NCBI RefSeq assembly: GCF_045209745.1
Contig: NZ_CP109273.1
Coordinates: 4,898,001 to 4,962,000, forward strand
Reading direction: 5' to 3'
From: Micromonospora sp045209745
Lineage (GTDB): Bacteria; Actinomycetota; Actinomycetes; Mycobacteriales; Micromonosporaceae
DNA length: 64,000 nucleotides
Under the pieces are notes generated by a model that was not told the origin of the DNA, ran no database searches, and saw only the letters and a list, made by a program, of their open reading frames with translations. Position numbers and translations under genes: made by a program. Below are positions 18,600 through 27,194 of the stretch, in pieces. Position 1 is the first letter of the stretch, and the number at the start of each line of letters is the position of its first letter.

Positions 18600-19973
18600 A
18601 TGCCTGATCAGCTCGGTAACCGGGCGGTGGTACTTGGCGGGAGCCTGGCTGGCCTCCTCGCCGCCGATGTACTCGCCGACGTCTACGCGGAAGTACTCGT
18701 GGTGGATCGCGACGAACTGGCCGGGGTGGAAGGCCCTCGGCGCGGCGTGCCGCACGGCCGCCACGCTCACGGTCTGGTCGGCCGCGGCCAGCAGATTTTC
18801 GAAGAGCGGTTCCCCGGCCTCATGCAGGAACTGGAAACCGCCGGTGTCCGACCGGGTGACTTCAGCGGCGACATTCGCTGGTATTTCAACGGCATGCAAC
18901 TTCGCCCGGCGCAGACGGGCCTGCTCTCGGTGCCGTGCACTCGGCCCGTCATCGAGCGGTTCGTGCGCGGCAGGGTGGAGAAGGTCCCCAATGTTCGGTT
19001 CATCGAGCAGTACGACATCGTCGGACTGGAGACGACCCCCGACGCCGGTCGGGTCACCGGGGTGCGCATCCAGACCCGCGACGGGAGTGCAGGCCCCGAG
19101 GTACTGAATGCCGACCTGGTCATCGACACCACCGGCCGGGGTTCACGGACACCGGCCTGGCTGGAGGAGCTCGGCTACTCCCGGCCGTCCGAAGACCGGG
19201 TGAAGGTCGATCTGGCCTACACCACGCGGCACTACCGGGTACCTCGCGATCCGTTCGGCAGCGACATCGCCATCATCGCGGCGGCGACGCCCTCGCATCC
19301 GCGCGGTGCCTTCTACTATCGGCTCCCCGGGGACGACGGCCGCGTCGAGCTGTCCCTCACCGGCGTACTCGGCGACCACCCGCCCACCGACCCGGACGGC
19401 TTCCTCGAGTTCGTCCGGTCCCTGCCCGTCCCGGAGATCTACGAGTCGATCCGCGAGGCTGAGCCGATCGACGACCCGGTGATGTTCCGCTTCCCGGCGA
19501 GCGTCCGCCGTCGCTACGAGCGGCTGACCCGGTTCCCGGAAGGCCTGCTGGTCATGGGGGACGCGGTGTGCAGCTTCAACCCGGTGTACGCACAGGGCAT
19601 GGCTGTCGCCGCCATCGAGTCACAGGTCCTGGCCGATCAGCTCCGGAAGGCTCACGTGCCACCGGCGCGTGACTTCTTCCAGGCGATCTCCCGCGAGATC
19701 GACTCACCCTGGGATTTCGCGGCGACCGCGGACCTCGGCTACCGGGGCGTCGAGGGCCGCCGGACGGCGAAGGTCCGCATGATCAACGGCTACGTCGCTC
19801 GGCTCCAGCGGGCAGCGGTGCACGACGACAGCCTGACCAACGCCTTCATGAGGGTCGCTGGCCTCGTCGACGAGCCGACGGCTCTCCTCCGTCCCGGCAG
19901 GGTTCTTCGGACGTTGCGGCAGTCCGGTCGTCGGACGCCGGCTCCTGCGCCGCTCGCAGTGGTCCGTGACTAA
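18600..19973 (+). CDS. FAD-dependent oxidoreductase of the aromatic/epoxidase monooxygenase type
   Basis: This 457-residue flavoprotein has a GxGxxG-like start (VVLGGSLAGLLAADVLAD), an acidic strand end (VLVVDRDEL) and the second FAD motif LLVMGDAVCSFNPVYAQGMAVA, typical of p-hydroxybenzoate-hydroxylase- and squalene-epoxidase-like single-component monooxygenases. VPHGRHAHGLVGRG, close to the N-terminus, is a frequent motif in FAD enzymes of actinomycete clusters. It is followed 15 bases later by the epoxide hydrolase gene. An epoxidation followed by hydrolysis on the enediyne core or an aryl unit is a reasonable inference. Confidence 0.85.
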   Translation: MPDQLGNRAVVLGGSLAGLLAADVLADVYAEVLVVDRDELAGVEGPRRGVPHGRHAHGLVGRGQQIFEERFPGLMQELETAGVRPGDFSGDIRWYFNGMQLRPAQTGLLSVPCTRPVIERFVRGRVEKVPNVRFIEQYDIVGLETTPDAGRVTGVRIQTRDGSAGPEVLNADLVIDTTGRGSRTPAWLEELGYSRPSEDRVKVDLAYTTRHYRVPRDPFGSDIAIIAAATPSHPRGAFYYRLPGDDGRVELSLTGVLGDHPPTDPDGFLEFVRSLPVPEIYESIREAEPIDDPVMFRFPASVRRRYERLTRFPEGLLVMGDAVCSFNPVYAQGMAVAAIESQVLADQLRKAHVPPARDFFQAISREIDSPWDFAATADLGYRGVEGRRTAKVRMINGYVARLQRAAVHDDSLTNAFMRVAGLVDEPTALLRPGRVLRTLRQSGRRTPAPAPLAVVRD

Positions 19974-19988
19974 TTCTGGAGGTGCAGC

Positions 19989-21149
19989 ATGCGTTCATTC
20001 CGTATCGAGATTCCGCAGTCCCAGCTCGACGACCTGAAGCAGCGGATCGCCAACACCCGCTGGCCGGACGAGATGCCCGGGGTCGGGTGGGACCGAGGAG
20101 TACCGCTGGGGTACCTCAAGGAACTGGCCGACTACTGGCAGAGCGGTTACGACTGGCGGGCAGCCGAGGCACGCCTGAACGAGTTCCCGCAGTTCATCAC
20201 CGAGATCGACGGCACGAACGTGCACTTCATGCACATCAGGTCGCCCGAACCCGACGCGCTGCCGCTCATCATGACGCACGGCTGGCCGGGCACCGTGGCG
20301 GAGTTCCTGGAGGTCATCGAGCCGATGACCAATCCCGTCAAGCACGGCGGTGACGCGGCCGACGCGTTCCACCTGGTCATCCCGTCGATTCCTGGGTACG
20401 CGTTCTCCGGCCCGACCGGTCAGGTCGGCTGGGACACCGGCCGGGTTGCCAGGGCCTGGAAGGAACTGATGGGCCGCCTGGGCTACGACCGGTACGCGGT
20501 TCAGGGCGGCGACTGGGGAACGCCGATCTCGCTGCGGCTCGGCCTGGCCGACCCCGAGCACGTCGCGGGCATCCACCTCAACATGTGCGTGGCGTTCCCG
20601 CCGCCCGATCCGGCGGCGATGGCCGGTCTGGACCAGGCCGACCTGGCCCGGCTGGAGTTCACCGGCCGGTTCATGCAGGACGGAACGGGGTGGCAGCGGA
20701 TCCAGTCCACCCGTCCGCAGACGCTGTCCTACGCACTGACCGACTCACCGGTGGGGCAGCTCGCCTGGATCGCCGAGAAGTACAAGGAATGGACCGACTC
20801 GGCGAAGGTGCCCGAGGACGCGGTGAGCCGCGACCACATCCTCACCGCGGTTTCGATCTATTGGCTGACGGCGACGGCCGGGTCCAGCGCCCAGCTGTAC
20901 TACGAGTCCAGCCACCTGGATGCCGACTTCGTCCGGACCTGGGCCGGGCCGTGGCCGCTGGCGATGCCGGTGGGGGTCGCGTCCTTCCCAAGGGACGCGG
21001 TGCGGCCGGTACGCCGATTCGCCGAACAGATCATGCCGACCCTCACCCACTGGTCGGAGTTCGACCGCGGTGGGCATTTCGCGGCGCTGGAGCAGCCACA
21101 GCTTCTCGTCGACGACATCCGCACGTTCGCCCGCTCCCTCTCGCGCTGA
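19989..21149 (+). CDS. Epoxide hydrolase, SgcF/NcsF-like
   Basis: This 386-residue alpha/beta-fold epoxide hydrolase opens epoxides by water addition. The EHN-type N-terminal cap is present (FRIEIPQSQLDDLKQRIANTRWP, GWDRGVPLGYLKELADYW). The oxyanion motif is HGWPG, the nucleophile Asp is in VQGGDWGTP, and the C-terminal catalytic His is in RGGHFAALEQP. The family includes SgcF, NcsF1/F2 and KedF of nine-membered enediyne clusters, which act on the enediyne core. GGAGG stands seven bases before the ATG. It sits between the FAD monooxygenase and the SgcJ-like gene, which supports a role in core maturation. Confidence 0.93.
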   Translation: MRSFRIEIPQSQLDDLKQRIANTRWPDEMPGVGWDRGVPLGYLKELADYWQSGYDWRAAEARLNEFPQFITEIDGTNVHFMHIRSPEPDALPLIMTHGWPGTVAEFLEVIEPMTNPVKHGGDAADAFHLVIPSIPGYAFSGPTGQVGWDTGRVARAWKELMGRLGYDRYAVQGGDWGTPISLRLGLADPEHVAGIHLNMCVAFPPPDPAAMAGLDQADLARLEFTGRFMQDGTGWQRIQSTRPQTLSYALTDSPVGQLAWIAEKYKEWTDSAKVPEDAVSRDHILTAVSIYWLTATAGSSAQLYYESSHLDADFVRTWAGPWPLAMPVGVASFPRDAVRPVRRFAEQIMPTLTHWSEFDRGGHFAALEQPQLLVDDIRTFARSLSR

Positions 21150-21252
21150 CTGCGCCACGCCTCAGCCCTGAGCCAAGGCACCCGGCGGGCGTCCGCACCA
21201 ACCGACAGTGAAGGCACAGCGTCCTATCCGGCACCACGAAAGCGAGACAACC

Positions 21253-21678
21253 ATGTCGACGAACTCCTCCCCGGCAGCCGCACCGACCGATCCCAACGCC
21301 GACCAGGCCGAGATCGCCGCCGTACCCGCGCGGATGGTCGCGGCCTGGGCCGCACACGACGCCGACGCTTTCGCCGACCTGTTCACCGAGGACGGAACGC
21401 TGATCCTTCCCGGGGTGTACAAGAAGAGCCGCGACGAGATCCGGGAGTTCATGGCGAGCCAGTACGCCGGGCCCTACCAGGGCACGCGCGTCACCGGCAC
21501 GCCCATAGGCCTCAAGCCGCTCGCGGCAGGTGCCGTGGCGCTGCTGACCACGGGCGGCGTCATCGCGCCGGGGGAGACCGAACTGGCGGACCGGGACGCG
21601 ATCCGGGCGTCCTGGATCCTGGTCAAGCGCGACGGCCGGTGGCAGTTGGCGGTCTACCAGAACTGTCCGCGCGACTGA
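21253..21678 (+). CDS. SgcJ-like NTF2-fold protein
   Basis: This 141-residue NTF2/SnoaL-like protein belongs to the SgcJ/EcaC family. AEIAAVPARMVAAWAAHDADAFADLFTEDGTLILPG and the end SWILVKRDGRWQLAVYQNC are the characteristic first and last elements. SgcJ is required for C-1027 biosynthesis, but its chemistry is unclear. The ATG at 21253 starts the recognisable domain; an upstream in-frame start adds only fifteen residues with no similarity. It follows the epoxide hydrolase and ends at a strong hairpin. Its presence favours a nine-membered core. Confidence 0.88.
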   Translation: MSTNSSPAAAPTDPNADQAEIAAVPARMVAAWAAHDADAFADLFTEDGTLILPGVYKKSRDEIREFMASQYAGPYQGTRVTGTPIGLKPLAAGAVALLTTGGVIAPGETELADRDAIRASWILVKRDGRWQLAVYQNCPRD

Positions 21679-21692
21679 GCTCATTGACCGAC

Positions 21693-21734
21693 CGACGGGC
21701 GACCGGTGCTCACCAGAGCGCCGGTCGCCCGTCG
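21693..21734 (+). terminator. Hairpin terminator after the SgcJ-like gene
   Basis: CGACGGGCGACCGG (21693-21706) pairs perfectly with CCGGTCGCCCGTCG (21721-21734) around a 14-base loop, starting 15 bases after the stop. Confidence 0.8.
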
Positions 21735-22416
21735 CGTGATCGGGTGGCTGTCACCGGGCCGGTCGGACTGGGGTCGGTTGGCCAGCCCTGCGGCCACCGT
21801 GCTCGGGATCCAAGGCGATTCCGCCCGTCGTGGACACCGCCGGCGAACTGCCGTTCAGCTGGGGCCGTCCCGGCCTGCCGTTCAGCGGATCCGTCAGCAC
21901 GCCCTGCCGCGTCCGACTCGACGCCCGCTGGCCGTGGCTCGTACCGCCTGGTGGTGGCGCCGGCCGACTCGCTGGTCTCCCGATGGTCGGGGCGGCCTTC
22001 GCTACGGCGGGGCAACCCCGTTGCCGGAAGGCTGATGCGGGACGCGGTCGTGCCGGAGATGCGGCTTCACCTGCTGACGGCCTACCGACACGTCGACCGG
22101 TGGTCCTGGCGCGGGTCCGGGTCGCGGCGATGTCGAGCGGGATCCCGGCGTCCGTCGCGTTGCTGAGGCAGGCCGCGGGTGCGCACGTCGAGCAGGCCGG
22201 CACCCGGCCACCTGCGAACTGGATGGTTCAGCGGCACCGGATCGGGTGACTGTGAGACGGCTACGCAGTACGGGAGCGGTGACCGCTCGCGGTACTCGCT
22301 CTCGCGGGGATCCCCACCTCGGTGGCGCAATGGTGGGGGAGCTGTGGGCCGTGGCTGCCGGCGAGCCACGGCCCCGATCACCCGGATTCCCGGGGCGAAC
22401 GCGGGGTGGGGATCCG
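21735..22416. other. Gene-poor convergent region between SgcJ-like gene and dpgB
   Basis: About 680 bases lie between converging genes. Several short open frames exist on both strands, but none has a good ribosome binding site or family resemblance, and they overlap in the way expected of GC-rich non-coding DNA. It may contain decayed coding sequence; I cannot identify any parent gene. Confidence 0.4.
22346..22374 (-). terminator. Hairpin terminator after dpgB
   Basis: GGGCCGTGGCT (22346-22356) pairs with AGCCACGGCCC (22364-22374) around a 7-base loop, about 40 bases downstream of the dpgB stop on the minus strand. Confidence 0.65.
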
Positions 22417-23133
22417 CTAGGGCGTTCCGGTGTCGGCCGACCGCCGCAGGGCTCTGTCGCAGGCCGCGAGGTGGCGACCGAGGGCATCCTCGAAACTGGT
22501 GGTCGTGGCATCGAACATCAGTTGTCGGCGGATGGCCATTTCTTTGCCGGAGAGACCGGTCACCATCTCGGCCGCGGCGGTCAGGGCCGTGGCCGGGTCG
22601 TCGGTCAACTCGTCGACGAGGCCTAGGTCGACGCTCTCGTGGGCATCCAGGTGAGCACCGAACAGGATCGCCCGGCGCAGCCGGGAACCGCCGGACTGCT
22701 GTGCGAGTCGGAAGACCGCCATGCCCGGCCAGGTGGCCTCACCGTCGACGAGCAACGACAGCCGGACGTCGGGTGTGGCGATGCGATAGTCCGTCGCCAG
22801 CAGGACGTCCAGGGCGAGGCCCCCGCAGTCGCCGGAGGCCACCGCGACGGTGGTGACGTTGAGACGCTCGAGCCGGCGCAGTGCCCGCTCCCACTTGCTG
22901 ACCAGCAACACGTCCAAGCCGTGGGTCCAGTCCTTGCCGGGCGTACCGGTGACCTGGACCGGAAGCATCGTGGTGGGCTCGTCCGACTCGGCCGCCGCGC
23001 AGGCGGCCTCCACCGCGGCGACGGCCTCCATTGTCAGGGGTTTCGAGCCGTCGATGCAAAGCGCGACGTCACCTCGCGCGCCGTCAGCGGCGTAATGCTC
23101 GCCTCGGCCTCTCCGGACGGTCTCGGCGCTCAC
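22417..23133 (-). CDS. dpgB: DpgB, enoyl-CoA-hydratase-family partner of DpgA
   Basis: This roughly 238-residue crotonase-fold protein matches DpgB of the 3,5-dihydroxyphenylglycine pathway, which accelerates DpgA and assists dehydration of its tetraketide product. The segment VASGDCGGLALDVLLATDYRIATPDVRLSLL is the crotonase core. RLAQQSGGSRLRRAILFGAHLDAHESVDLGLVDEL fits the DpgB family. The GTG overlaps the dpgA stop as GTGA (a second GTG lies three bases upstream), so the genes are coupled. dpgC and the aminotransferase lie 15 kb away on the same strand. Confidence 0.9.
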   Translation of the reverse strand: MSAETVRRGRGEHYAADGARGDVALCIDGSKPLTMEAVAAVEAACAAAESDEPTTMLPVQVTGTPGKDWTHGLDVLLVSKWERALRRLERLNVTTVAVASGDCGGLALDVLLATDYRIATPDVRLSLLVDGEATWPGMAVFRLAQQSGGSRLRRAILFGAHLDAHESVDLGLVDELTDDPATALTAAAEMVTGLSGKEMAIRRQLMFDATTTSFEDALGRHLAACDRALRRSADTGTP

Positions 23134-24272
23134 CACTGGATCAGCGCCGTCTCGATCGTGGAACCAGGACCCATGGTCATCAGTACTCCATAATCGCCCG
23201 GGGCGGTTACTAGCTCCTGCTGGAGACGTTCGTACGAGAAAATGAACGAGCCGCTTGACACGTTGCCGTAGTCACGGAGGACACCGGTGGTGTGCCGGAC
23301 CTCGTGACGGTTCAGTCCCAGATTGACCGTCACCGCGTCGATGACCTTCTTGCCGCCGGCGTGCACGAGCCAGTGCGCGATATCGCTGCGAAGCAGGCCG
23401 GTGTTCGCCAGCAGACGATCCGCGACGATTTCCGCGTGCGCGCCGACGACATACGGGATCTGTGGATCGAGGAAGAAGCTGAACCGATTCTGGACGCTGT
23501 CCCAGTCGTAGCGCATGGCGTCGACGGCGTCGGGGATGATGCAACTGGCGAACTTGAGGATGCGCGGACGACCAGGGGTGCCCAGGGAGTCGCCGGCGGG
23601 GCGGCCGACCACGGCCAACGCGGCGGCGCCGTCGCCGAACAGACTGTTCACGACCGCGGTGCGCATGGTCGAGTCCAGGACATAGGCAGCCGAACAAGCC
23701 TCGGTGCACAAGACCACGGCCAGTTCGCCCGGGTTGGCCACGGACCAGCTCGACACCACGTTCAGGGCATTGAGCCCCGCGTTGCATCCCATCCCCACGA
23801 TGTCGGTCCGGCTGCAGTGCCGGTCGATGCCCAGCTCACGGATGAGGAGGGCACTGAGACCCGGCGTGAGAAATCCGGTGGATGTCACGCAGCACAGGTG
23901 GCGAATGTCGGAGATCGTCGCACCAGCGTCGTCCAGGCACGCCTGCAGGGCGCGCATCCCCATGTCCACGGCCAGCCTCTTGTGCCGATCGAGGAGGTCC
24001 GCCTGTGTCTCCAAAGAACGAGTGCCGTCAGGTGCCGGGAGCGGTAGCTCGAGGAACCGCCGACGGATCGCGCTGTTGAGGAAGACGGAGCGGATCTTCG
24101 GGTCGGAGATCGCGAAGGTGTCCAACAGGTCCTGCTGGGAGAAGGACGAGGCGGACGAGGCCGTGCCCACCCCGACAATCGTGGATTCGTAGGGTGTGGG
24201 TGGGAGAATGGGAAACTCTGCCGCCAGTGCCCGATCGTATGGCCTCTGGGTGTTGGCGATGTCAACGGTCAC
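23130..24272 (-). CDS. dpgA: DpgA, type III PKS (3,5-dihydroxyphenylacetyl-CoA synthase)
   Basis: This type III polyketide synthase makes 3,5-dihydroxyphenylacetyl-CoA from four malonyl-CoA. The 380 residues match DpgA of glycopeptide clusters closely. The active-site Cys is in DIVGMGCNAGLNALNVV, with ACSAAYVLDSTMRTAVVNSLFGDGAAALAV, HWLVHAGGKKVIDAV (His) and the end TMGPGSTIETALIQW. I chose GTG 24272 because GGAAGGA lies about eight bases upstream; the frame is open for sixteen more residues. It is the first gene of the dpgAB pair. The Dpg product implies a peptide moiety or an aryl building block in the final compound. Confidence 0.95.
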   Translation of the reverse strand: MTVDIANTQRPYDRALAAEFPILPPTPYESTIVGVGTASSASSFSQQDLLDTFAISDPKIRSVFLNSAIRRRFLELPLPAPDGTRSLETQADLLDRHKRLAVDMGMRALQACLDDAGATISDIRHLCCVTSTGFLTPGLSALLIRELGIDRHCSRTDIVGMGCNAGLNALNVVSSWSVANPGELAVVLCTEACSAAYVLDSTMRTAVVNSLFGDGAAALAVVGRPAGDSLGTPGRPRILKFASCIIPDAVDAMRYDWDSVQNRFSFFLDPQIPYVVGAHAEIVADRLLANTGLLRSDIAHWLVHAGGKKVIDAVTVNLGLNRHEVRHTTGVLRDYGNVSSGSFIFSYERLQQELVTAPGDYGVLMTMGPGSTIETALIQW

Positions 24273-24807
24273 GCGCAGATCTTCCTTCCGCATCTCAGCC
24301 ACCTTGGCGTGCTTGGCCAAAGCAGCATTGTGCTCGTTCTACGACAATGCGGCCCGAGCCGTGGACGCGGCATCTTGGAGATTGCCGGGCGTCGGCTGAA
24401 GATCCCCGACACCGGGGCCAACGTCGGAGTCAGGCCAGCTGAGGCGTCACCGGAAAGGGTTGAAGGCGCGCAACAGCAATCCGAGTCTGCGGAATTCGGG
24501 AAGATGATCCTCGTGGCGGCCGGGGCAGGTTTGCCGAGCCCGCAGAACCCTACGCAGCGGACGACATCGCGGAGCAGCGCAACCCTCTCGTCGAGGAGCG
24601 GTTACCCGCAGTGCGGGTGAATGGCGCTGGGCTCGGCCACAGACTTCTGCCGGTGCCTCGGGACTCCACCAGTGGCTCGGTGTGCCCGGGGGCGCCGGCA
24701 GATCGGCCTGACCGACAGCGGCCGCGGTCCTGGGCGCTCAGGTCGGTGCTGCCGGAGTGGGAAGGAGCCGGACGATGCCTCTGCCCGGTCGCGTCGACGT
24801 CGCCGGA
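24273..24807. promoter_or_regulatory. Intergenic region upstream of dpgA
   Basis: About 535 bases separate dpgA from the stop of the PPOX gene, both on the minus strand. It should contain the dpgA promoter. Apart from an imperfect hairpin at 24695-24755 I see no gene or clear element. Confidence 0.4.
24695..24755 (-). terminator. Imperfect hairpin after the PPOX gene
   Basis: The arm at 24695-24711 (CCGGCAGATCGGCCTGA) pairs with 24738-24755 with two mismatches and one bulge, about 50 bases past the stop on the minus strand. It is a probable terminator. Confidence 0.5.
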
Positions 24808-25314
24808 TCAGAGGCGATAGTTGGTCTGGCTGAACGGGTCGCCCTTGGAGTGGCTGAACGCCCTGTTGGGTGTGACTTCGAAGGCCACGACCTCGCTGTC
24901 GGGCAGCTCGGAGACTATGGCGCCGTCCTTGATGTCGAGCTGCCAGCGGCCGTCCCAGCGGTCGCGGTAGAGCTCGGCGAGCTTGCGCAGCAGTGCGTCG
25001 TCGGTGACCGGCACGGCCGTCCCCTCGACGGCCACGTCGAGGCCCTGCTGCCAGGCGGTGTCGCCGGCGAGCACGAGCACCTGCGGATTGGCCTGGATGT
25101 TGGCGTACTTCACCTCTTTGCTGCCGGTGTGGAAGTAGACCTTCCCGTCATGGAACACCGGCACCATCGGCGTCGCGTGCGGACGGCCGTCCGGCCGCAC
25201 GGTCACCACCCAGGCGAGCTCCGTCGCTGCCAACCTCGCCTCGGCGTCGGCCCACGGGACCACTCGGCCCTCGTCGTCGCTGTAGCGCCGGTCGATGCGT
25301 TCGCTCGGCTTCAT
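24808..25314 (-). CDS. Pyridoxamine 5'-phosphate oxidase-family flavin/F420-binding protein
   Basis: This 168-residue split-barrel protein belongs to the PPOX/FDOR group. AWVVTVRPDGRPHATPMVPVFHDGKVYFHTGSKEVKYANI is the classic first half, with the cofactor-contacting Lys and Asn, and PQVLVLAGDT continues it. In actinomycetes such proteins use F420 or FMN. Its substrate is not known, and its place in the pathway is unclear. It might be a bystander gene. The ATG at 25314 has an AGGG-type site close by. Confidence 0.85.
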   Translation of the reverse strand: MKPSERIDRRYSDDEGRVVPWADAEARLAATELAWVVTVRPDGRPHATPMVPVFHDGKVYFHTGSKEVKYANIQANPQVLVLAGDTAWQQGLDVAVEGTAVPVTDDALLRKLAELYRDRWDGRWQLDIKDGAIVSELPDSEVVAFEVTPNRAFSHSKGDPFSQTNYRL

Positions 25315-25539
25315 CAGCCCTCCGAAACTGATCGCATAATCGAAAGTGGTTGGGAGACGCTAACACGATCGATCGGGAAGTACCGATCAACCACCACCCC
25401 GCCGAGCGGCTGTGTCGGCTGGTCGCCAACGGGCTGCCGTGGCGGTCGGATGACCCGGCCGGGGCGGACGGGAGCTGCGGGCCCGGTTCGCGGGAGCCGG
25501 TCACGCCCCACTCTCCAGGTCTTCTCGCCGATCACCGAC

Positions 25540-26730
25540 TCAGTCGTCGATCGCCTGATAGATGGTGGTCCAGACGTCGCTCCACAGCGGCAGCTTCTGA
25601 TTACCCATGTGCGCCCGCTGCATGACGACGACCGTCGCCATGTCCTCGGCGGGGTCGTTGTACCAGGCGGTGCCGTAGAAGCCGGGCCATCCGTAGCTGC
25701 CGACCGAGGGACCGAGGTGCGTGCGCCGGGTGACGACCGACATCCCGAAACCCCAGCCGAAATTGTCGAAATATCCCGGCTCGAATCCAGAGACGACCTT
25801 CTGCGCGGGGCTCAGATGGTCGGTTGCCATCAGGGTCACCGACGACCGGGAGAGAAACCGCCGGCCGTGATGGGTGCCGCCGGCGAGTAGGGCCGAAGCG
25901 AAGGCGAGGTAGTCGTCGGCGGTCGAGACGAGCCCACCACCACCGCCCTCGAAGGCCACCGGCCCGCTGAACCGTCCGTCCGGAGGGTCCTCGACGACCG
26001 CCTCGCCGGCCGGGCCGTCGTCACGGGCGTACGCCGTCGCGAGCCGGCCGAGACGTGCGGTGTCCACACTGAAACCGGTGTCCCTCATCCCGAGCGGATC
26101 ACAGACCCTCTCGCGCAGAGCCTGCCCGAGAGGCTTGCCGGTGGCCCGGGCGATGAGCGCACCTGTCGCGTCCGCGGCGGTGTCGTACATCCAGCGCTCA
26201 CCCGGCTGGTGAACCAGAGGCAGCGCGCCCAGGCCGCGCACCCACCCGTCCAGGTCTGGCCTGCCGATCGAGTCCAGCGCCTCGGCGATCGGAACCGTGC
26301 CCGGTTTGGCGATGACCGTACCGGTGCCCAGGGTGAAGGTCAGCAGATCCCGCAGCGTTACGGGGCGTTTCGCCGCAACGGTGTCCTGCAGCGACCCACC
26401 GGGATCGGTGAGCACTCTCATTTCCGCCAGCTCCGGCAGCAGGTCGTCCACCGGGTCGTCCAGACGCAGCGTGCACTCCTCGACCAGCGTCATCGCACAC
26501 GCTGCGACGATCGGCTTCGTCATCGACCCCATCCGAACGATGGTGTCTCCGGCCATCGGGATCCCCGCGCCCGCACCCTGGAAAGCGAGGGTCCCCGTGG
26601 CTTCGACACGCACCTCACCGTGGCGGGCAAGGGCTACCAGGACGCCCGGAACGAAGCCGGAGCCAACGAGACGCTCGAGCAGGTCCCGTACCCGGACCAG
26701 CCGCTTCGCCGAAAACCCGCCAGCCGACAC
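25540..26730 (-). CDS. Serine hydrolase of the beta-lactamase/class C family
   Basis: This roughly 396-residue beta-lactamase-related hydrolase or esterase has the nucleophile motif RMGSMTKPIVAACAMTL (SxxK), the Tyr region RWMYDTAADATGALIARATGK, and a C-terminal GYGW-like loop (VGSYGWPGFYGTAWYNDP) typical of esterase-type members. There is no signal peptide, so it is probably cytoplasmic. I preferred the GTG at 26730, with GAGGGGG upstream; in-frame TTG and GTG codons lie a few residues earlier. Such enzymes can act as esterases or acyltransferases. A function in the pathway is not established. Confidence 0.82.
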   Translation of the reverse strand: MSAGGFSAKRLVRVRDLLERLVGSGFVPGVLVALARHGEVRVEATGTLAFQGAGAGIPMAGDTIVRMGSMTKPIVAACAMTLVEECTLRLDDPVDDLLPELAEMRVLTDPGGSLQDTVAAKRPVTLRDLLTFTLGTGTVIAKPGTVPIAEALDSIGRPDLDGWVRGLGALPLVHQPGERWMYDTAADATGALIARATGKPLGQALRERVCDPLGMRDTGFSVDTARLGRLATAYARDDGPAGEAVVEDPPDGRFSGPVAFEGGGGGLVSTADDYLAFASALLAGGTHHGRRFLSRSSVTLMATDHLSPAQKVVSGFEPGYFDNFGWGFGMSVVTRRTHLGPSVGSYGWPGFYGTAWYNDPAEDMATVVVMQRAHMGNQKLPLWSDVWTTIYQAIDD

Positions 26731-27194
26731 GCGCCGCCCCCTCACCCCACTCAATCGAAGACCCAGCTCGCCCGTCCGACCGCACGATCCACCTGCGATG
26801 GCGAGGCCACAGCAGCTATGGATGATAGCCGCTGTGGCGGAAGTCTTCGGTTGTCAGCATGCCGATCAGCGAGAGGGCCGCGGCCACGTGCCACACGGCG
26901 TCAGGGCGGCAGGGCCGCCGACGACCAGGCCTACGGCGGCAGCAGCCCTCGCCTGACGTCGGCCGTGCCCGACGGACGCCGGCGCGTTCGGCGCGAAGCG
27001 CGCGACCGGTCGTCCTCAGGCCGTTGAACGGGCATCCTGAGGGCTGTTCGCGGTTGACCGCGATGACCTGCCGATTCAAGCGCGTGCGCCGTGGGTGCTC
27101 GGGTGGGCGAGGTTACTCAGGCGATGCCATCGCCGTAGGTCAGGCGCGTGCCCGGCGTCAGCCTGAATAACCTCACCCACGTTCCACCCACGAG
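26731..27194. other. Intergenic region containing a long imperfect inverted repeat
   Basis: About 460 bases lie between two minus-strand genes and hold no convincing gene. The half nearest the LLM gene contains the inverted repeat listed separately. The other half should carry the promoter of the serine hydrolase gene. Confidence 0.4.
27089..27192. repeat. Long imperfect inverted repeat next to the LLM oxidoreductase stop
   Basis: The arm 27089-27122 is nearly complementary to 27161-27192. The inner 20 bases (27103-27122 and 27161-27180) match at 18 positions, and the outer CGTGGGTG/CCACCCACG match again after a short mismatch. It ends two bases before the stop codon of the LLM gene on the minus strand. 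It may act as a terminator, or be the trace of a small inverted-repeat element. Confidence 0.6.

Noticed and set aside
21735..22416. Possible decayed gene in the gap before dpgB
   Set aside because: Short frames on both strands show no convincing similarity to any family, so I did not call a pseudogene.
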